Below are positions 27,234-36,348 of a DNA stretch of 64,000 nt, one piece after another. Made by a program: the position numbers and the translations under genes. Location: positions 1-64,000 of the forward strand of contig NZ_LZIL01000022.1 in assembly GCF_001667075.1 (NCBI RefSeq). The letters are read 5' to 3'. Numbering within the stretch: the first letter of the stretch is position 1; each line of letters starts with the position of its first letter. Source of the DNA: Mycobacterium sp. 852014-52450_SCH5900713. Its GTDB lineage: Bacteria; Actinomycetota; Actinomycetes; Mycobacteriales; Mycobacteriaceae. A model generated the notes under the pieces. That model worked only from the letters and a program-made list of their open reading frames with translations. It searched no databases and was not told where the DNA came from.

Positions 27234-27830
27234 GTGGCACCTCCGCGGAAGCATGAAACCGATGTGATTCTCGACGCCGCCCGGACGCTGGTGCTCGGCG
27301 GCGGACCGCGCGCGGCGAGCGTCGCGGCCATCGCCAAGACCAGCGGCGCCCCCGCGGGCACCCTCTATCACCGGTTCGGCAACCGCGACGGCATCCTCAC
27401 GGCGGCGTGGCTGCGCGCGCTCGAACGCTTCCAGGCGAGGGCGCTGGCCGCCGACGGCGAAACCCCGGCGGACACTGCGATCGCCATGGCCGTAGCCGCC
27501 GTCAGCTTCGCGCGCGAGCTGCCCGACGACGCCCGGCTGTTGTTGACGATCCGGCCCGGCGACCTGCTCGACGAGGAGCCCGACGCGGACTTCCAGCGGA
27601 CGCTGGCGGCGATGAACGCCCCGCTGACCGAGCGGATCGCGGTGTTGGCCCGGCAGCTCTATGGGAACGACACGCCCCAGTCCGTCGACGCCGTCGCGCG
27701 TGCGGTGGCGGACCTGCCCTATGCGGTGGTCCGGCGCCACGCCCACGACGACCCGATGCCCGACTGGCTGGAAGGCGACGTCGCGGCGTCGGCGCTGGCC
27801 GTGCTACGGACCTTTGGCGAAGGCCCGTAG
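27234..27830 (+). CDS. TetR-family transcriptional regulator
   Basis: The 198-residue protein has an N-terminal TetR DNA-binding domain (ILDAARTLVLGGGPRAASVAAIAKTSGAPAGTLYHRFGNRDGIL) and a helical ligand-binding C-terminus. GTG 27234 is 21 bp from the divergent start at 27212, which suggests control of the divergent pair (hypothetical protein and SDR). The 3' 27 nt overlap the convergent AAA ATPase gene. The ligand is unknown. Confidence 0.88.
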   Translation: MAPPRKHETDVILDAARTLVLGGGPRAASVAAIAKTSGAPAGTLYHRFGNRDGILTAAWLRALERFQARALAADGETPADTAIAMAVAAVSFARELPDDARLLLTIRPGDLLDEEPDADFQRTLAAMNAPLTERIAVLARQLYGNDTPQSVDAVARAVADLPYAVVRRHAHDDPMPDWLEGDVAASALAVLRTFGEGP

Positions 27831-29981
27831 CGCCTCCACCTGCGTGGGATCCAGTGAAGGGCGCACGATTTGGCGTGCCGCCGCGATATCGGCCGCCGTC
27901 ACGTCGGTGGCGTCGATGGACCGCCGCATCGCGGTCAGTGCCGCCTCGCGCAGCAGCGCCACGCAGTCGGCGGCGCTGTAGCCGTCGAGCCCGACGGCCA
28001 CCTCGTCGAGGTCGACGTCGTCGCTCAGCGGGACCGATTTGCCCGCGGTGTGCAGGATTTCGCGGCGGGCGGCGGCGTCGGGAGGTTCGACGAACACCCG
28101 CCGCTCCAGGCGGCCCGGTCGCAGCAAGGCCGGGTCGATCAGGTCGGGACGGTTGGTGGCGCCCAGCACGACGACGTCTCGCAGGGGATTGACGCCGTCG
28201 AGCTCGGTCAGCAGCGCGGCGACCACCCGATCGGTCACGCCCGAGTCGAAGCTCTGCCCGCGCCGGGGAGCCAGCGCGTCGATCTCGTCGAGGAACACCA
28301 GGGACGGAGCCGAGTCGCGGGCGCGCCGAAAAAGTTCGCGGACGGCCTTTTCCGAGCTGCCCACCCACTTGTCCATCAGCTCGGACCCCTTGACGGCGTG
28401 CACGGACAGCTGCCCCGTGCTGGCCAGCGCGCGCACGACGAAGGTCTTGCCGCAGCCGGGCGGCCCGTACAGCAGCACCCCGCGCGGCGGTTCGACACCC
28501 AGCCGGGCGAAGGTGTCCGGATGCTGCAGCGGCCACAACACGGCCTCGGTCAGCGCCTGCCGAGCCTCGGCCATGTCGCCGACGTCGTTGAGCGTGACGT
28601 TGCCGACGGTCACTTCCTCGCTGGCCGACCGGGACAGCGGCCGGATGACCGTCAGCGCGCCGAGCAGGTCGTCCTGGTTCAGCTCGGGTGGCCGGCCGTC
28701 GATGCTGGCCCGCGACGCCGCGCGCAGCGCCGCTTCCCGCAGCAGCGCCGCCAGGTCGGCAACCACGAAACCCGGTGTGCGCGAGGCGATCTCGTGGAGA
28801 TCCAGGGCGCCGGCCGGCACCGATTTCAGCAGCGACTCCAGCAGCGCCTTGCGGGTGCCGGCGTCGGGCAGCGGCAGGCTCAGCTCCCGGTCGCACAGGT
28901 CCGGCGCGCGCAGCCGGGCATCGAGCTGGTCGGGCCGCGCGGAGGTGGCGATCAACGCGACGCCCTCGGTCGCCACCGCGGTTCGCAGCTCGCCCAGGAT
29001 CAGGGCGGCCACCGGCTCCGGGGTGGCGGGCAGCAGGGCGTCGACGTCGGTGATAAGCAGGACGCCACCGCCGTCGCGGACGGCCCGCACCGCCGAACTC
29101 ACGGTCTTGAGCCGGTCTTCCGGCGTCAGCGCGCCCACCTCGGGGCCGTCCAGTTTCACCAGCCTGCGGCCGTCGCACACCGCGCGCACCAGCGTCACCT
29201 TGCCGACGCCGGCCGGACCCGACACCAGCACGCCCAGGTTGGCGCCCGCGCCCAGTGTCTTGAGCAAATGCGGCTCGTCGAGTGCGAGCTTGAGCCACTC
29301 GGCGAGCTTGGCGGCCTGTGGCTGCGATCCCTTGAGCTCCTCGACGACGGTCTCGGGGCTGGCGACGTCGACGAAGTCCTGCGACAGCGCGGCCCCGGAC
29401 GGGACGCCGACACCCCAGGTGACCAGTGAGTTGGGCTGCACGCTGACCGGTCCCGCGGGGTCGGCGCCGGTGACCGTCAGCAGCTCCGAGGTCCAGCTGA
29501 TCCCGACCGAGGCGGCCAGCGCGCGGGTCGCGGCCGACGTTGAGGTGCCCGGGCCCAGGTCGCGGGGCAGCAGCGAGACGGCGTCGCCGACGGTCAGCAC
29601 CTTGCCGAGCAGGGCCTGCCGCAACGTGACCGGCGAGATCGACTGGTGGGCCAGCGACGAGCCGGACAGCGTCACCGACCGGGCGCCGTAGACGGTGACC
29701 ACGCCGACGATCACCGGGTTACCCTCGCGCAGCCCGGCGTTGGACAACGTCACGTCGTCGAGCAGCACCGTGCCGACCGGGGTGTCCGGCCCGGCCAGGG
29801 CCGCCACCGCCGCCGTGGTCCGCGAGCCCGTCAGCGCCACCGCGTCCCACTCCCGAATGCCAAGCGCGGCAACGGCGCTCGGATGCAATCGGACGACGCC
29901 GCGGCGTGAGTCCACGGCGGAGGTGTTCAACCGCGCGGTGAGCGTGAGCTGACGGGCCGCATCCTCGCCCGGTCGGCTCAT
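27804..29981 (-). CDS. CDC48-like AAA ATPase (Rv0435c homologue)
   Basis: The 725-residue protein has a CDC48-type N domain (about 1-200; double-psi-barrel-like RGVVRLHPSAVAALGI) and two AAA modules. D2 is complete: Walker A GPPGCGKT (506-513), Walker B FLDEID (563-568), sensor GATNRPDLIDPALLRPGRLERR. D1 is degenerate: its Walker A reads GPAGVGKV (255-262, V in place of T/S) and its Walker B ends TDVD instead of DE, so D1 probably binds but does not hydrolyse ATP. ATG 29981 overlaps the pssA stop (ATGA), placing it as third gene of psd-pssA-ATPase. It corresponds to Rv0435c; its clients are unknown. Confidence 0.92.
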   Translation of the reverse strand: MSRPGEDAARQLTLTARLNTSAVDSRRGVVRLHPSAVAALGIREWDAVALTGSRTTAAVAALAGPDTPVGTVLLDDVTLSNAGLREGNPVIVGVVTVYGARSVTLSGSSLAHQSISPVTLRQALLGKVLTVGDAVSLLPRDLGPGTSTSAATRALAASVGISWTSELLTVTGADPAGPVSVQPNSLVTWGVGVPSGAALSQDFVDVASPETVVEELKGSQPQAAKLAEWLKLALDEPHLLKTLGAGANLGVLVSGPAGVGKVTLVRAVCDGRRLVKLDGPEVGALTPEDRLKTVSSAVRAVRDGGGVLLITDVDALLPATPEPVAALILGELRTAVATEGVALIATSARPDQLDARLRAPDLCDRELSLPLPDAGTRKALLESLLKSVPAGALDLHEIASRTPGFVVADLAALLREAALRAASRASIDGRPPELNQDDLLGALTVIRPLSRSASEEVTVGNVTLNDVGDMAEARQALTEAVLWPLQHPDTFARLGVEPPRGVLLYGPPGCGKTFVVRALASTGQLSVHAVKGSELMDKWVGSSEKAVRELFRRARDSAPSLVFLDEIDALAPRRGQSFDSGVTDRVVAALLTELDGVNPLRDVVVLGATNRPDLIDPALLRPGRLERRVFVEPPDAAARREILHTAGKSVPLSDDVDLDEVAVGLDGYSAADCVALLREAALTAMRRSIDATDVTAADIAAARQIVRPSLDPTQVEALRAFAKGP

Positions 29982-30844
29982 GGCAGGCGCCCGCCCGGTT
30001 TGCGCAGCCCCAGCCGCGCCATCGAGCGGCGGTTCGGTTGCGCCCGGCGGATCGCGCGCCGCGCGGCGCGGCGCTGCTTGGGCTTGTCGTCCCACGCCTC
30101 GGGGTGCGCGGCCAGCCAGCGCTGGTTGCGGACCGCGAACGGCACGTGGCACAGGTAGGCGACGATGATGACCCAGATCAGGACGTAGGGCGCCAAGACC
30201 GCCGCGGCCGCGCAGATCGCCAGCAGTGCCAGCAGCGGCGCGGCCCAGCTCGGCGGCACCGCCGCGGCGTGCATCTTGCGCATCGGGATCTTGCTGATCA
30301 TCAGCACCGACGTCCCGGTGATCCAGATGCACAGGAACGTCGTCGAGGTCCACCAGCCCTCGCCGAACTGCAATTTCAGTCCGATCAGGCCGATCATCGA
30401 CACCGCGCCCGCCGGCGCGGGCATGCCGACGAAGAACTCGTGAGTGTAGGCGGGCTGGCTGCCGTCCGCCTGCAGCGCGTTGAAGCGGGCCAGCCGCAGC
30501 ACGACGCACACCGCGTAGAGCAGGATCACCACCCAACCGGCCGGCGACTTCCCCAGCAGCGTCACGTAGAGCACGATCGCCGGCGTCACACCGAAGTTCA
30601 CCGCGTCGGCCAGCGAGTCGATCTCCTCGCCCATGCGGGACTGGGCATCCAGGATGCGGGCCACCCGGCCGTCCAGCCCGTCCAGGATGGCCGCCGCGGC
30701 GATCAACGCCATCGCGGCCTTCGGCTGGTGCTCGAGGGCGAACCGGATCGAGGTCAGGCCCGCGCAGATGGACAACACGGTCATCGCGCTCGGCAGGATC
30801 TGCAGGTTGACCGACGGCCTGCCGCGCGGCTTGCTGATCATCAC
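29978..30844 (-). CDS. pssA: Phosphatidylserine synthase PssA
   Basis: This inner-membrane CDP-alcohol phosphotransferase makes phosphatidylserine from CDP-diacylglycerol and serine. In the 288-residue protein the family motif is complete: D-x2-DG-x2-AR-x8-G-x3-D-x3-D, read at DGLDGRVAR through IDSLAD. About six to eight hydrophobic segments follow, and the tail is basic ([16 protein letters not shown]). The start is GTG 30844, overlapping the psd stop (GTGA); ATG one codon later is also possible. With psd it forms the two-step route to phosphatidylethanolamine. It corresponds to Rv0436c. Confidence 0.94.
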   Translation of the reverse strand: MMISKPRGRPSVNLQILPSAMTVLSICAGLTSIRFALEHQPKAAMALIAAAAILDGLDGRVARILDAQSRMGEEIDSLADAVNFGVTPAIVLYVTLLGKSPAGWVVILLYAVCVVLRLARFNALQADGSQPAYTHEFFVGMPAPAGAVSMIGLIGLKLQFGEGWWTSTTFLCIWITGTSVLMISKIPMRKMHAAAVPPSWAAPLLALLAICAAAAVLAPYVLIWVIIVAYLCHVPFAVRNQRWLAAHPEAWDDKPKQRRAARRAIRRAQPNRRSMARLGLRKPGGRLP

Positions 30845-31560
30845 AGCTCGGCCAGCACGGTTTCGCCGGCGATGGCGCGCTGCCCCACAAGGACAAGCGG
30901 CTCGGCGCCCGGGGGCAGATAGGTGTCGAGCCGGGAGCCGAACCGGATCAGCCCGTAGGTGTCACCGATAGCCAGCTTGTCGCCGACGCGCGCGTCGCAG
31001 ATGATGCGCCGCGCCAACAGCCCGGCGACCTGCACCGCCACCACCTCCGCGCCGGTGGCCGTCCTGATCCGCAGACTCGTGCGCTCGTTCTCGGTGCTGG
31101 CCGCGGCCAGGTCGGCCGACCCGAACCGGCCGGGCCGGTGCTGCATGGCGATCACCTCGCCGCTCACCGGGGCGCGCTGCACGTGGGCGTCCAGCAGCGA
31201 CAGGAAGATGCTGACCCGCGGGAGCGGCGCGTCACCCATCCCGAGTTCGGCGGGCGGGGCGGCGGAATCGATCACGCACACCACCCCGTCGGCGGGCGCG
31301 ACGATCGCGCCCGGCCGGGTCGGCGGCACCCGCGGCGGATGGCGGAAGAACCCCGCGCAGGCGCCGGCCGCCAGCAGGCCGGCCCGCCGGATCCATCGGT
31401 GCCTGCGGCCGGCCAGCGCCACCGCCAGTCCGCCGGCGATGAACGGGCGGCCGGCCGGGTGTACCGGCGGAATGGTCGAGCGCACCAACTCCAACGCGTG
31501 CTGCGGGCTGAAGCTTGGGTCCTCGGCGGTGGGGCCGATAGGGCGGGGGCGTCGTGCCAC
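30841..31560 (-). CDS. psd: Phosphatidylserine decarboxylase Psd
   Basis: Psd decarboxylates phosphatidylserine to phosphatidylethanolamine. The proenzyme self-cleaves at a Gly-Ser bond to form a pyruvoyl group; here that site is [13 protein letters not shown] near the C-terminus. The 239-residue protein is of the short Psd type, with a hydrophobic N-terminal part ([29 protein letters not shown]) and [19 protein letters not shown]. On the minus strand TAAGAT (31567-31572) lies 6 nt before GTG 31560, pointing to a leaderless mRNA. It is first in the psd-pssA-ATPase operon (Rv0437c-Rv0435c). Confidence 0.94.
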   Translation of the reverse strand: MARRPRPIGPTAEDPSFSPQHALELVRSTIPPVHPAGRPFIAGGLAVALAGRRHRWIRRAGLLAAGACAGFFRHPPRVPPTRPGAIVAPADGVVCVIDSAAPPAELGMGDAPLPRVSIFLSLLDAHVQRAPVSGEVIAMQHRPGRFGSADLAAASTENERTSLRIRTATGAEVVAVQVAGLLARRIICDARVGDKLAIGDTYGLIRFGSRLDTYLPPGAEPLVLVGQRAIAGETVLAEL

Positions 31561-31566
31561 GCGGCC

Positions 31567-31572
31567 ATCTTA
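31567..31572 (-). promoter_or_regulatory. -10 TAAGAT of psd operon, leaderless
   Basis: TAAGAT on the minus strand ends 6 nt before GTG 31560. It supports GTG as the true start of psd. Confidence 0.45.
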
Positions 31573-31625
31573 CGAAAGGTGCGGCCGGTTGGTTGGGGCC
31601 CGCAGGGGGAACGCCCACCTTCGAT

Positions 31626-32822
31626 ATGCATCCGAATGACGATTGGGCGCCACGGCTGCGCCCGGCGAAGATCGCAGTCACCGCCGTATTCATCGCCCAC
31701 GCCGTGGGGTTCTCCTCGTGGGCGGCCCACATCCCGGCCGTCAAGGCCGACCTCGGCCTGTCCGACGCGGCGCTGGGAACGGCGCTGTTCGGTGCGCCGC
31801 TGGGGTCGGTCGTGGCCACGCTGGGCAGCCACTGGGCGCTGCCGCGCTGGGGGAGCCACCGGCTGATTCCCGTGACGGCCGCCGGCTACGCCGTCGCGGG
31901 CACCACGGTGGGGCTGGCCCGCTCCGGGCCCTGGCTGTTTGCGGCGCTGGCGTTGTGGGGGACGTTCCAGGGCGGGCTGGACGTCGCGATGAACACCCAA
32001 GCGGGCACGGTCGAGCGCCTGGCGCGGGCGCCGATCATCGCCCGCTTCCACGGCATGTGGAGCCTCGGCGCGTTACTGGGCGCCCTGATCGGCGCGGCGT
32101 GCGTCGGTGCCGGCATCGGCCTGACGCCCCAGCTGGCGGCGGTCGGGCTCGTGGTCCTGGTCGTCGTCGGGGCGCTGACCCGGCGGCTGATTCCGGACCG
32201 GGCGGGCGGCGCCGCGGAATCGCCCGCCGCGGGGGCCTGGCTGACGCCGACGGTGGCGATCCTTGCGGCGGTGGCCTTCGTGTCGTTCCTGTGCGAGGGC
32301 GCCGCCACCGACTGGTCGGCCAACTATCTGCGCAACGTCGTCGGCGCCGGTCCCGGGATCGCCGCGTTGAGCTACGCGGCGTACACCCTGACGATGGTCG
32401 TCACCCGGCTGGGCGCGATACGCCTGCACGCGCGGGTGTCGGCCCGCCGGCTGTTGCCGGCCCTCGCGCTGTTCGCCGCGGCGGGCATGGGCGTGACGCT
32501 GGCGACCGCCAATTCCGTTGTCAGCGTTGTTGGATTCGCCTGTCTGGGGGTCGGCGTGGCGCTGCTGGTGCCCACCGCGTTCAGCGCCGCTTACGGCGCG
32601 GGCGGCGCGGGCTCGGCGATCGCCATCGTCGCGGCGACGGGCTGGCTGGGCTACCTGCTGGGGCCGCCGCTGATCGGCCACCTGGCCGACCGGGTCGGAC
32701 TGGCCGCGGCCCTGGTGACCATCCCGGTGCTGATGACCGTTGTCGCAGTCGCCATTCGCTGCGCCACCGCCTTTGACCGGGCCGACGAGTTCCATCGACA
32801 GGTGGCGACCCCAGCGGCTTAG
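31626..32822 (+). CDS. MFS transporter
   Basis: The 398-residue inner-membrane protein has about twelve hydrophobic segments and the major-facilitator pattern: WAAHIPAVKADLGLSDAALGTALFGAPLGS in the first part and GYLLGPPLIGHLADRVGLAAAL late. It resembles the small YbjJ/FucP-like MFS group with the conserved WAxHIP start. The substrate cannot be read from sequence. ATG 31626 is used; upstream in-frame sequence to 31554 overlaps the psd promoter. It is an insertion relative to M. tuberculosis, lying between psd and moeA2, and ends 2 nt from the convergent moeA2 stop. Confidence 0.87.
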   Translation: MHPNDDWAPRLRPAKIAVTAVFIAHAVGFSSWAAHIPAVKADLGLSDAALGTALFGAPLGSVVATLGSHWALPRWGSHRLIPVTAAGYAVAGTTVGLARSGPWLFAALALWGTFQGGLDVAMNTQAGTVERLARAPIIARFHGMWSLGALLGALIGAACVGAGIGLTPQLAAVGLVVLVVVGALTRRLIPDRAGGAAESPAAGAWLTPTVAILAAVAFVSFLCEGAATDWSANYLRNVVGAGPGIAALSYAAYTLTMVVTRLGAIRLHARVSARRLLPALALFAAAGMGVTLATANSVVSVVGFACLGVGVALLVPTAFSAAYGAGGAGSAIAIVAATGWLGYLLGPPLIGHLADRVGLAAALVTIPVLMTVVAVAIRCATAFDRADEFHRQVATPAA

Positions 32823-32824
32823 CG

Positions 32825-34030
32825 CTAGGCCAGATCCCACACCTGCAGCTCGGTCCCCTCGGACACCTCGACGACGTCCTCGGGGATGTCCAGCAGCGCG
32901 TTCGCCGACGCCAGCCACCGCAGGTGGTGCGAGGCGGGCGGGCCGTAACTGGTGACGGTGCCGGCGTCGCGGTCCAGCACCGCGCGGCGGAACTGCCGCT
33001 TGCCGCGCGGCGAGGTCAGCGACTCGGTGAGCACGGCGGCCCGGTGCGGGCGTTCCGGGTCGGGCAGGCCCATGGCTCTGCGCAGCGCGGGCCGGATGAA
33101 CACCTCGAAGGACACCAGGGCGCTGACCGGGTTGCCGGGCAGGGTGACGATCGTCGCGCCGGCCACCCGCCCGATGCCCTGCGGCATCCCGGGCTGCATC
33201 GCCACCTTGACGAACTCCACGCCCTGGTCGCCCCCGCGGCCGAACGCGTCCTTGACCACCTCGTAGGCGCCGGCGCTGACTCCGCCGCTGGTGATGATCA
33301 GGTCCGCCTCGCCGGCATGCTTCTGGATGAGCGAACTGAACTGTGCGACATCGTCTTCGGCGGTGACCACCTCGATCACGTCGGCGCCCGCGTCGCGAAC
33401 GGCGCCGGCCAGCATGATCGAGTTGGACTCGTAGATCTGTCCCGGCCGCAGCGGGTTGCCCGGCGCCACCAGCTCCGACCCGGTCGATATCACCAGCACG
33501 CGTTGGCGCGGGAGCACGGGCAGCTCGGCCATTCCCAGCGCCGCGGCCAGGCCGAGCACGGCCGGCGTCACCACCTGGCCGCGCCGCAGGACGGTGGTGC
33601 CGGGGGCGACGTCCTCACCCGCGCGCCGGATGTGCTTGCCGGCCTCGCGCGGCGCGCGGATCGACACCACATCCACGCCGCCGTCGGTGTCTTCGACGGG
33701 CACGACGGCCGTCGCCCCGGCGGGCAGCGGCGCGCCGGTCATGATGCGGTGCGCGGTGTTCGGTTGCAGCGTCAACTCGTCGGTGCGCCCGGCCGGAATG
33801 TCCTCGGCGACCTCGAGCACCACCGGGTTCTCGGGCGTGGCGCCGGAGGTGTCCTCGGCGCGCACCGCGTATCCGTCCATCGCGGAGTTGTCGAAGACCG
33901 GTAGCGCCAGCCGCGCGACCACGTCGTCGGCCAGGACCAGGCCCTGCGCCTCGGCCAGCGCGGCGGCGGCCGCCGGCCGGGGACGGATCAATTCGGCTAC
34001 GACGCGCTGATGTTCTTCGACCGACCGCAC
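32825..34030 (-). CDS. moeA2: Molybdopterin molybdotransferase MoeA2
   Basis: MoeA inserts molybdate into adenylated molybdopterin in molybdenum-cofactor synthesis. From GTG 34030 the product has 401 residues, close to M. tuberculosis MoeA2 (Rv0438c). Motifs: LPVFDNSAMDGYAVRAED, RMIMTGAPLPAGATAVVPVEDT-type strand (HRIMTGAPLPAGA), ITSGGVSAGAYE, KVAMQPGMPQG and LPGNPVSALVSF. A minus-strand GATAAT (34037-34042) lies 6 nt before GTG 34030, so the longer frame to 34135 is unlikely to be translated. It is convergent with the MFS gene. Confidence 0.92.
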   Translation of the reverse strand: MRSVEEHQRVVAELIRPRPAAAAALAEAQGLVLADDVVARLALPVFDNSAMDGYAVRAEDTSGATPENPVVLEVAEDIPAGRTDELTLQPNTAHRIMTGAPLPAGATAVVPVEDTDGGVDVVSIRAPREAGKHIRRAGEDVAPGTTVLRRGQVVTPAVLGLAAALGMAELPVLPRQRVLVISTGSELVAPGNPLRPGQIYESNSIMLAGAVRDAGADVIEVVTAEDDVAQFSSLIQKHAGEADLIITSGGVSAGAYEVVKDAFGRGGDQGVEFVKVAMQPGMPQGIGRVAGATIVTLPGNPVSALVSFEVFIRPALRRAMGLPDPERPHRAAVLTESLTSPRGKRQFRRAVLDRDAGTVTSYGPPASHHLRWLASANALLDIPEDVVEVSEGTELQVWDLA

Positions 34031-34036
34031 CCGGCC

Positions 34037-34042
34037 ATTATC
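34037..34042 (-). promoter_or_regulatory. -10 GATAAT of moeA2, leaderless
   Basis: GATAAT on the minus strand lies 6 nt before GTG 34030 and decides the start of moeA2. Confidence 0.5.
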
Positions 34043-34172
34043 GGCGAAGTCAGATTGCGAAGCCGACCGCGGTACTTGTTCGGACACCGACCAGAGCCGA
34101 CGTTGCAGCTCCTCGCTGGGAGCCATGGCCGCCAAAAGCAGCCATCTCGTTGGGGGTGGCGGCGCTTCGACG

Positions 34173-34178
34173 TACAGT
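34173..34178 (+). promoter_or_regulatory. -10 TACAGT of VOC gene, leaderless
   Basis: TACAGT ends 7 nt before GTG 34186. The upstream GTG/ATG candidates lie before the transcription start it predicts. Confidence 0.5.
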
Positions 34179-34185
34179 CGAGAAC

Positions 34186-34665
34186 GTGATTACCGGTATG
34201 GCCCACACCGGGGTGTGTGTTCCGGATTGCGAGGCCGCCGTGGCGTTTTACCGAGACGTATTGGGCCTGCGTGTGCTCTCGCCGCCCTATGTGATGACCG
34301 GTAACGCCATTCGCGACGACATGGGCGAGCTGGTGGGTGACCCCAGCATGAAGGCGGCCATCGTGGGGTTGCCGGGCGACGGCGACCGCGTGCTCGAGGT
34401 GATCGAATACCTCGGCGCGCAACCGGTCGGGCGCGCCGGCGGCCGGGCCCTCACCGACCACGGACTGTCCCACGTCGGGCTCATCTGTGAGGACATCGAC
34501 GCCACCCGGGCCGAGCTGGAGGGCAAGGGCGTGCGCTTTCTGGTCAAGGGAATCGCGGAGGTGGCGCGGGTTCGCACCACGTGGTTCGTCGACCCCTGGG
34601 GCGTGGTGTTCATCCTGGTGGAGAAGAGCCGCCCGCAGCGACCGTATTACGCGCAATGGGACTGA
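34186..34665 (+). CDS. VOC-family (glyoxalase/dioxygenase-fold) protein
   Basis: The 159-residue protein is of the vicinal-oxygen-chelate superfamily with two beta-alpha-beta3 modules: HTGVCVPDCEAAVAFYRDVLGL (first His metal ligand) and LSHVGLICEDIDATRAELEGKGVRF (second), ending WFVDPWGVVFILVEKS with a candidate Glu ligand. The reaction is unknown. Start GTG 34186 is favoured by the leaderless -10. The last 10 nt overlap the flavin monooxygenase gene (start 34656), so the two are translationally linked and probably act on the same compound. Confidence 0.83.
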   Translation: MITGMAHTGVCVPDCEAAVAFYRDVLGLRVLSPPYVMTGNAIRDDMGELVGDPSMKAAIVGLPGDGDRVLEVIEYLGAQPVGRAGGRALTDHGLSHVGLICEDIDATRAELEGKGVRFLVKGIAEVARVRTTWFVDPWGVVFILVEKSRPQRPYYAQWD

Positions 34666-36098
34666 AGCCGACCGTCGCGATCATCGGCGCGGGCGCCGGC
34701 GGCATCGCCATGGGCATCCAGCTGGCCGAGGGCGGCTACGAGTTCACCATCTTCGACCGCGCCGACGGATTCGGCGGGACCTGGCGGCACAACACCTTTC
34801 CGGGCGCGGCGTGCGACGTCCCGTCGCACCTGTACTCGTATTCCTTTGCGCCCAACCCGCGGTGGAGCAAGACGTACGCCAACCAGCCCGAGATCCTGGC
34901 GTACCTGGAAAAGGTCGCCGTCGACCACGGGTTGGGCGCGCGCCTGCGGGCCAACACCGCGATCGTCGCCGTGCGCTGGTCGGACAGCCGCCGCCGCTGG
35001 ACGCTGACCGACGGCGACGGGCACGAGCACGAATTCGACATGGTGGTCAGCGCCGTCGGGATGCTCGACGTGCCCCACATCCCGGAGATTCCCGGCGCGC
35101 GGCGGTTCCGGGGGCGCCAATTCCATTCGGCCCGCTGGGATCACAGCAAGTCGACGGCCGGGGAGCGGGTCGCGTCCATCGGCACGGGCGCCAGCGCGAT
35201 CCAGTATGTCCCCGCGATAGCGCGAAAGACCGCGCACCTGACCGTGTTTCAGCGGACCCCGATCTGGATCGCACCCCGATTTGACTTCCCGTTCACCCCC
35301 GAGCAGCACGAGCTGTTCGAGCGTGACCCCGCGACGGCGCGCAAGCTCAGGGACGAGGCGTTCGACGCCTACGAGTCGGCCAGCTTCGACGTCGAACATG
35401 CTCAGACGCGAGAGGCGACCGAGCTGGCCCGCAGTTACCTCATGCGCAAGGTCGCCGACCCCCAGCTGCGGGCCAAGCTGATGCCGGACTATCCCGCGGG
35501 CTGCAAGCGGCCGCTGATGTCACGCGAGTGGTACCCCACGTTCGCGTTGCCCAACGTCTCCCTGGAGACCACCGCCATCGCCGAGCTGACCGAGCGGGGG
35601 GTACGCACCGCGGACGGCGTCGAGCACCGCGTGGACACCATCATCTACGGCACCGGGTTCAAGGCCGCCGATTATCTGGCGAGCATCGACGTGTACGGCA
35701 CCGGCGGTCGCCGCCTGGCCGATGACTGGAGCGGCGGCGCCGAGGCGTACCTGGGCACGCTGGTGGCCGGGTATCCCAACTTCTTCACGCTGTACGGCCC
35801 CAACACCAACGGGGTCAACTCGATCATCTACATCCACGAGGCGCAGACGACCTTCGTCCGCCACATCCTCGACGCGATGAGCGGCCGCGGCGCGCGCACG
35901 GTGGAGGTGACGCCCGAGGCGCAGCGCCGCTATAACGACGAGATCCAGGCCGCGATGGCGGGCAAGGTCTGGCTGGCGTGCAGCAACTACTTCCGCCATC
36001 CCAGCGGGAAGGTGGTCACCCAATTGCCTTACAGCGGGCGGACTTTCTTCGAGCGCACCCGCGAGTTGGTCGACGCCGACTACCGCTTCGGTCGGTGA
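34656..36098 (+). CDS. Flavin-dependent (Baeyer-Villiger-type) monooxygenase
   Basis: The 480-residue FAD/NADPH enzyme has FAD-binding GAGAGG (11-16), the FGGTWRHNTFPGAACDVPSHLYSYSF segment (split here by substrate loops), the Baeyer-Villiger signature FxGxxxHxxxW(P/D) as FRGRQFHSARWD (about 151-162), and an NADPH-binding GTGASA. C-terminal YGTGFKAADYL and NTNGVNSIIYIHEAQ follow the same family. It oxidises ketones or related substrates with O2; the substrate is unknown. ATG 34656 overlaps the VOC gene. Past its TGA the same frame stays open with coding-like codons to 36338. Confidence 0.9.
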   Translation: MGLKPTVAIIGAGAGGIAMGIQLAEGGYEFTIFDRADGFGGTWRHNTFPGAACDVPSHLYSYSFAPNPRWSKTYANQPEILAYLEKVAVDHGLGARLRANTAIVAVRWSDSRRRWTLTDGDGHEHEFDMVVSAVGMLDVPHIPEIPGARRFRGRQFHSARWDHSKSTAGERVASIGTGASAIQYVPAIARKTAHLTVFQRTPIWIAPRFDFPFTPEQHELFERDPATARKLRDEAFDAYESASFDVEHAQTREATELARSYLMRKVADPQLRAKLMPDYPAGCKRPLMSREWYPTFALPNVSLETTAIAELTERGVRTADGVEHRVDTIIYGTGFKAADYLASIDVYGTGGRRLADDWSGGAEAYLGTLVAGYPNFFTLYGPNTNGVNSIIYIHEAQTTFVRHILDAMSGRGARTVEVTPEAQRRYNDEIQAAMAGKVWLACSNYFRHPSGKVVTQLPYSGRTFFERTRELVDADYRFGR

Positions 36099-36338
36099 CC
36101 GGTCGGCCGCCTGAGCCGCCGCCCGCGGACCCTGGCGGACGCGGTCGGCACGCGTTTGAGGCCCGGGCGCCTCGGTCGTTTGACCCGCTCCGCGGTCCTG
36201 ATCGGGGCGCTGAACGCCGTCTCGACCTTCATCCGCAACCACGCCGCAGCCCGCTTCGACCTCACCTGCACGGCCAAACCCTACGTCGCGCGCACGGCAC
36301 GCATCGCCGCCGAGCGCCGAATGTTTGCTCACCATTAA
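36099..36338 (+). other. In-frame coding-like extension beyond monooxygenase stop
   Basis: The frame of the monooxygenase continues after TGA 36096-36098 for 79 codons to TAA 36336-36338. By my hand count about 69 of the 79 codons end in G or C, the bias of real genes here. The peptide (GRLTRSAVLIGALNAVSTFIRNHAA, then TAKPYVARTARIAAERR) looks like an amphipathic, basic small protein. No ATG or GTG lies near its front; TTG 36156 (60 aa product) or TTG 36180 could start it. It may be a lost C-terminal extension or a small gene. The gap between the monooxygenase and the cupin gene (36099-36348) holds nothing else. Confidence 0.35.
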
Positions 36339-36348
36339 CCCGGCGGAG

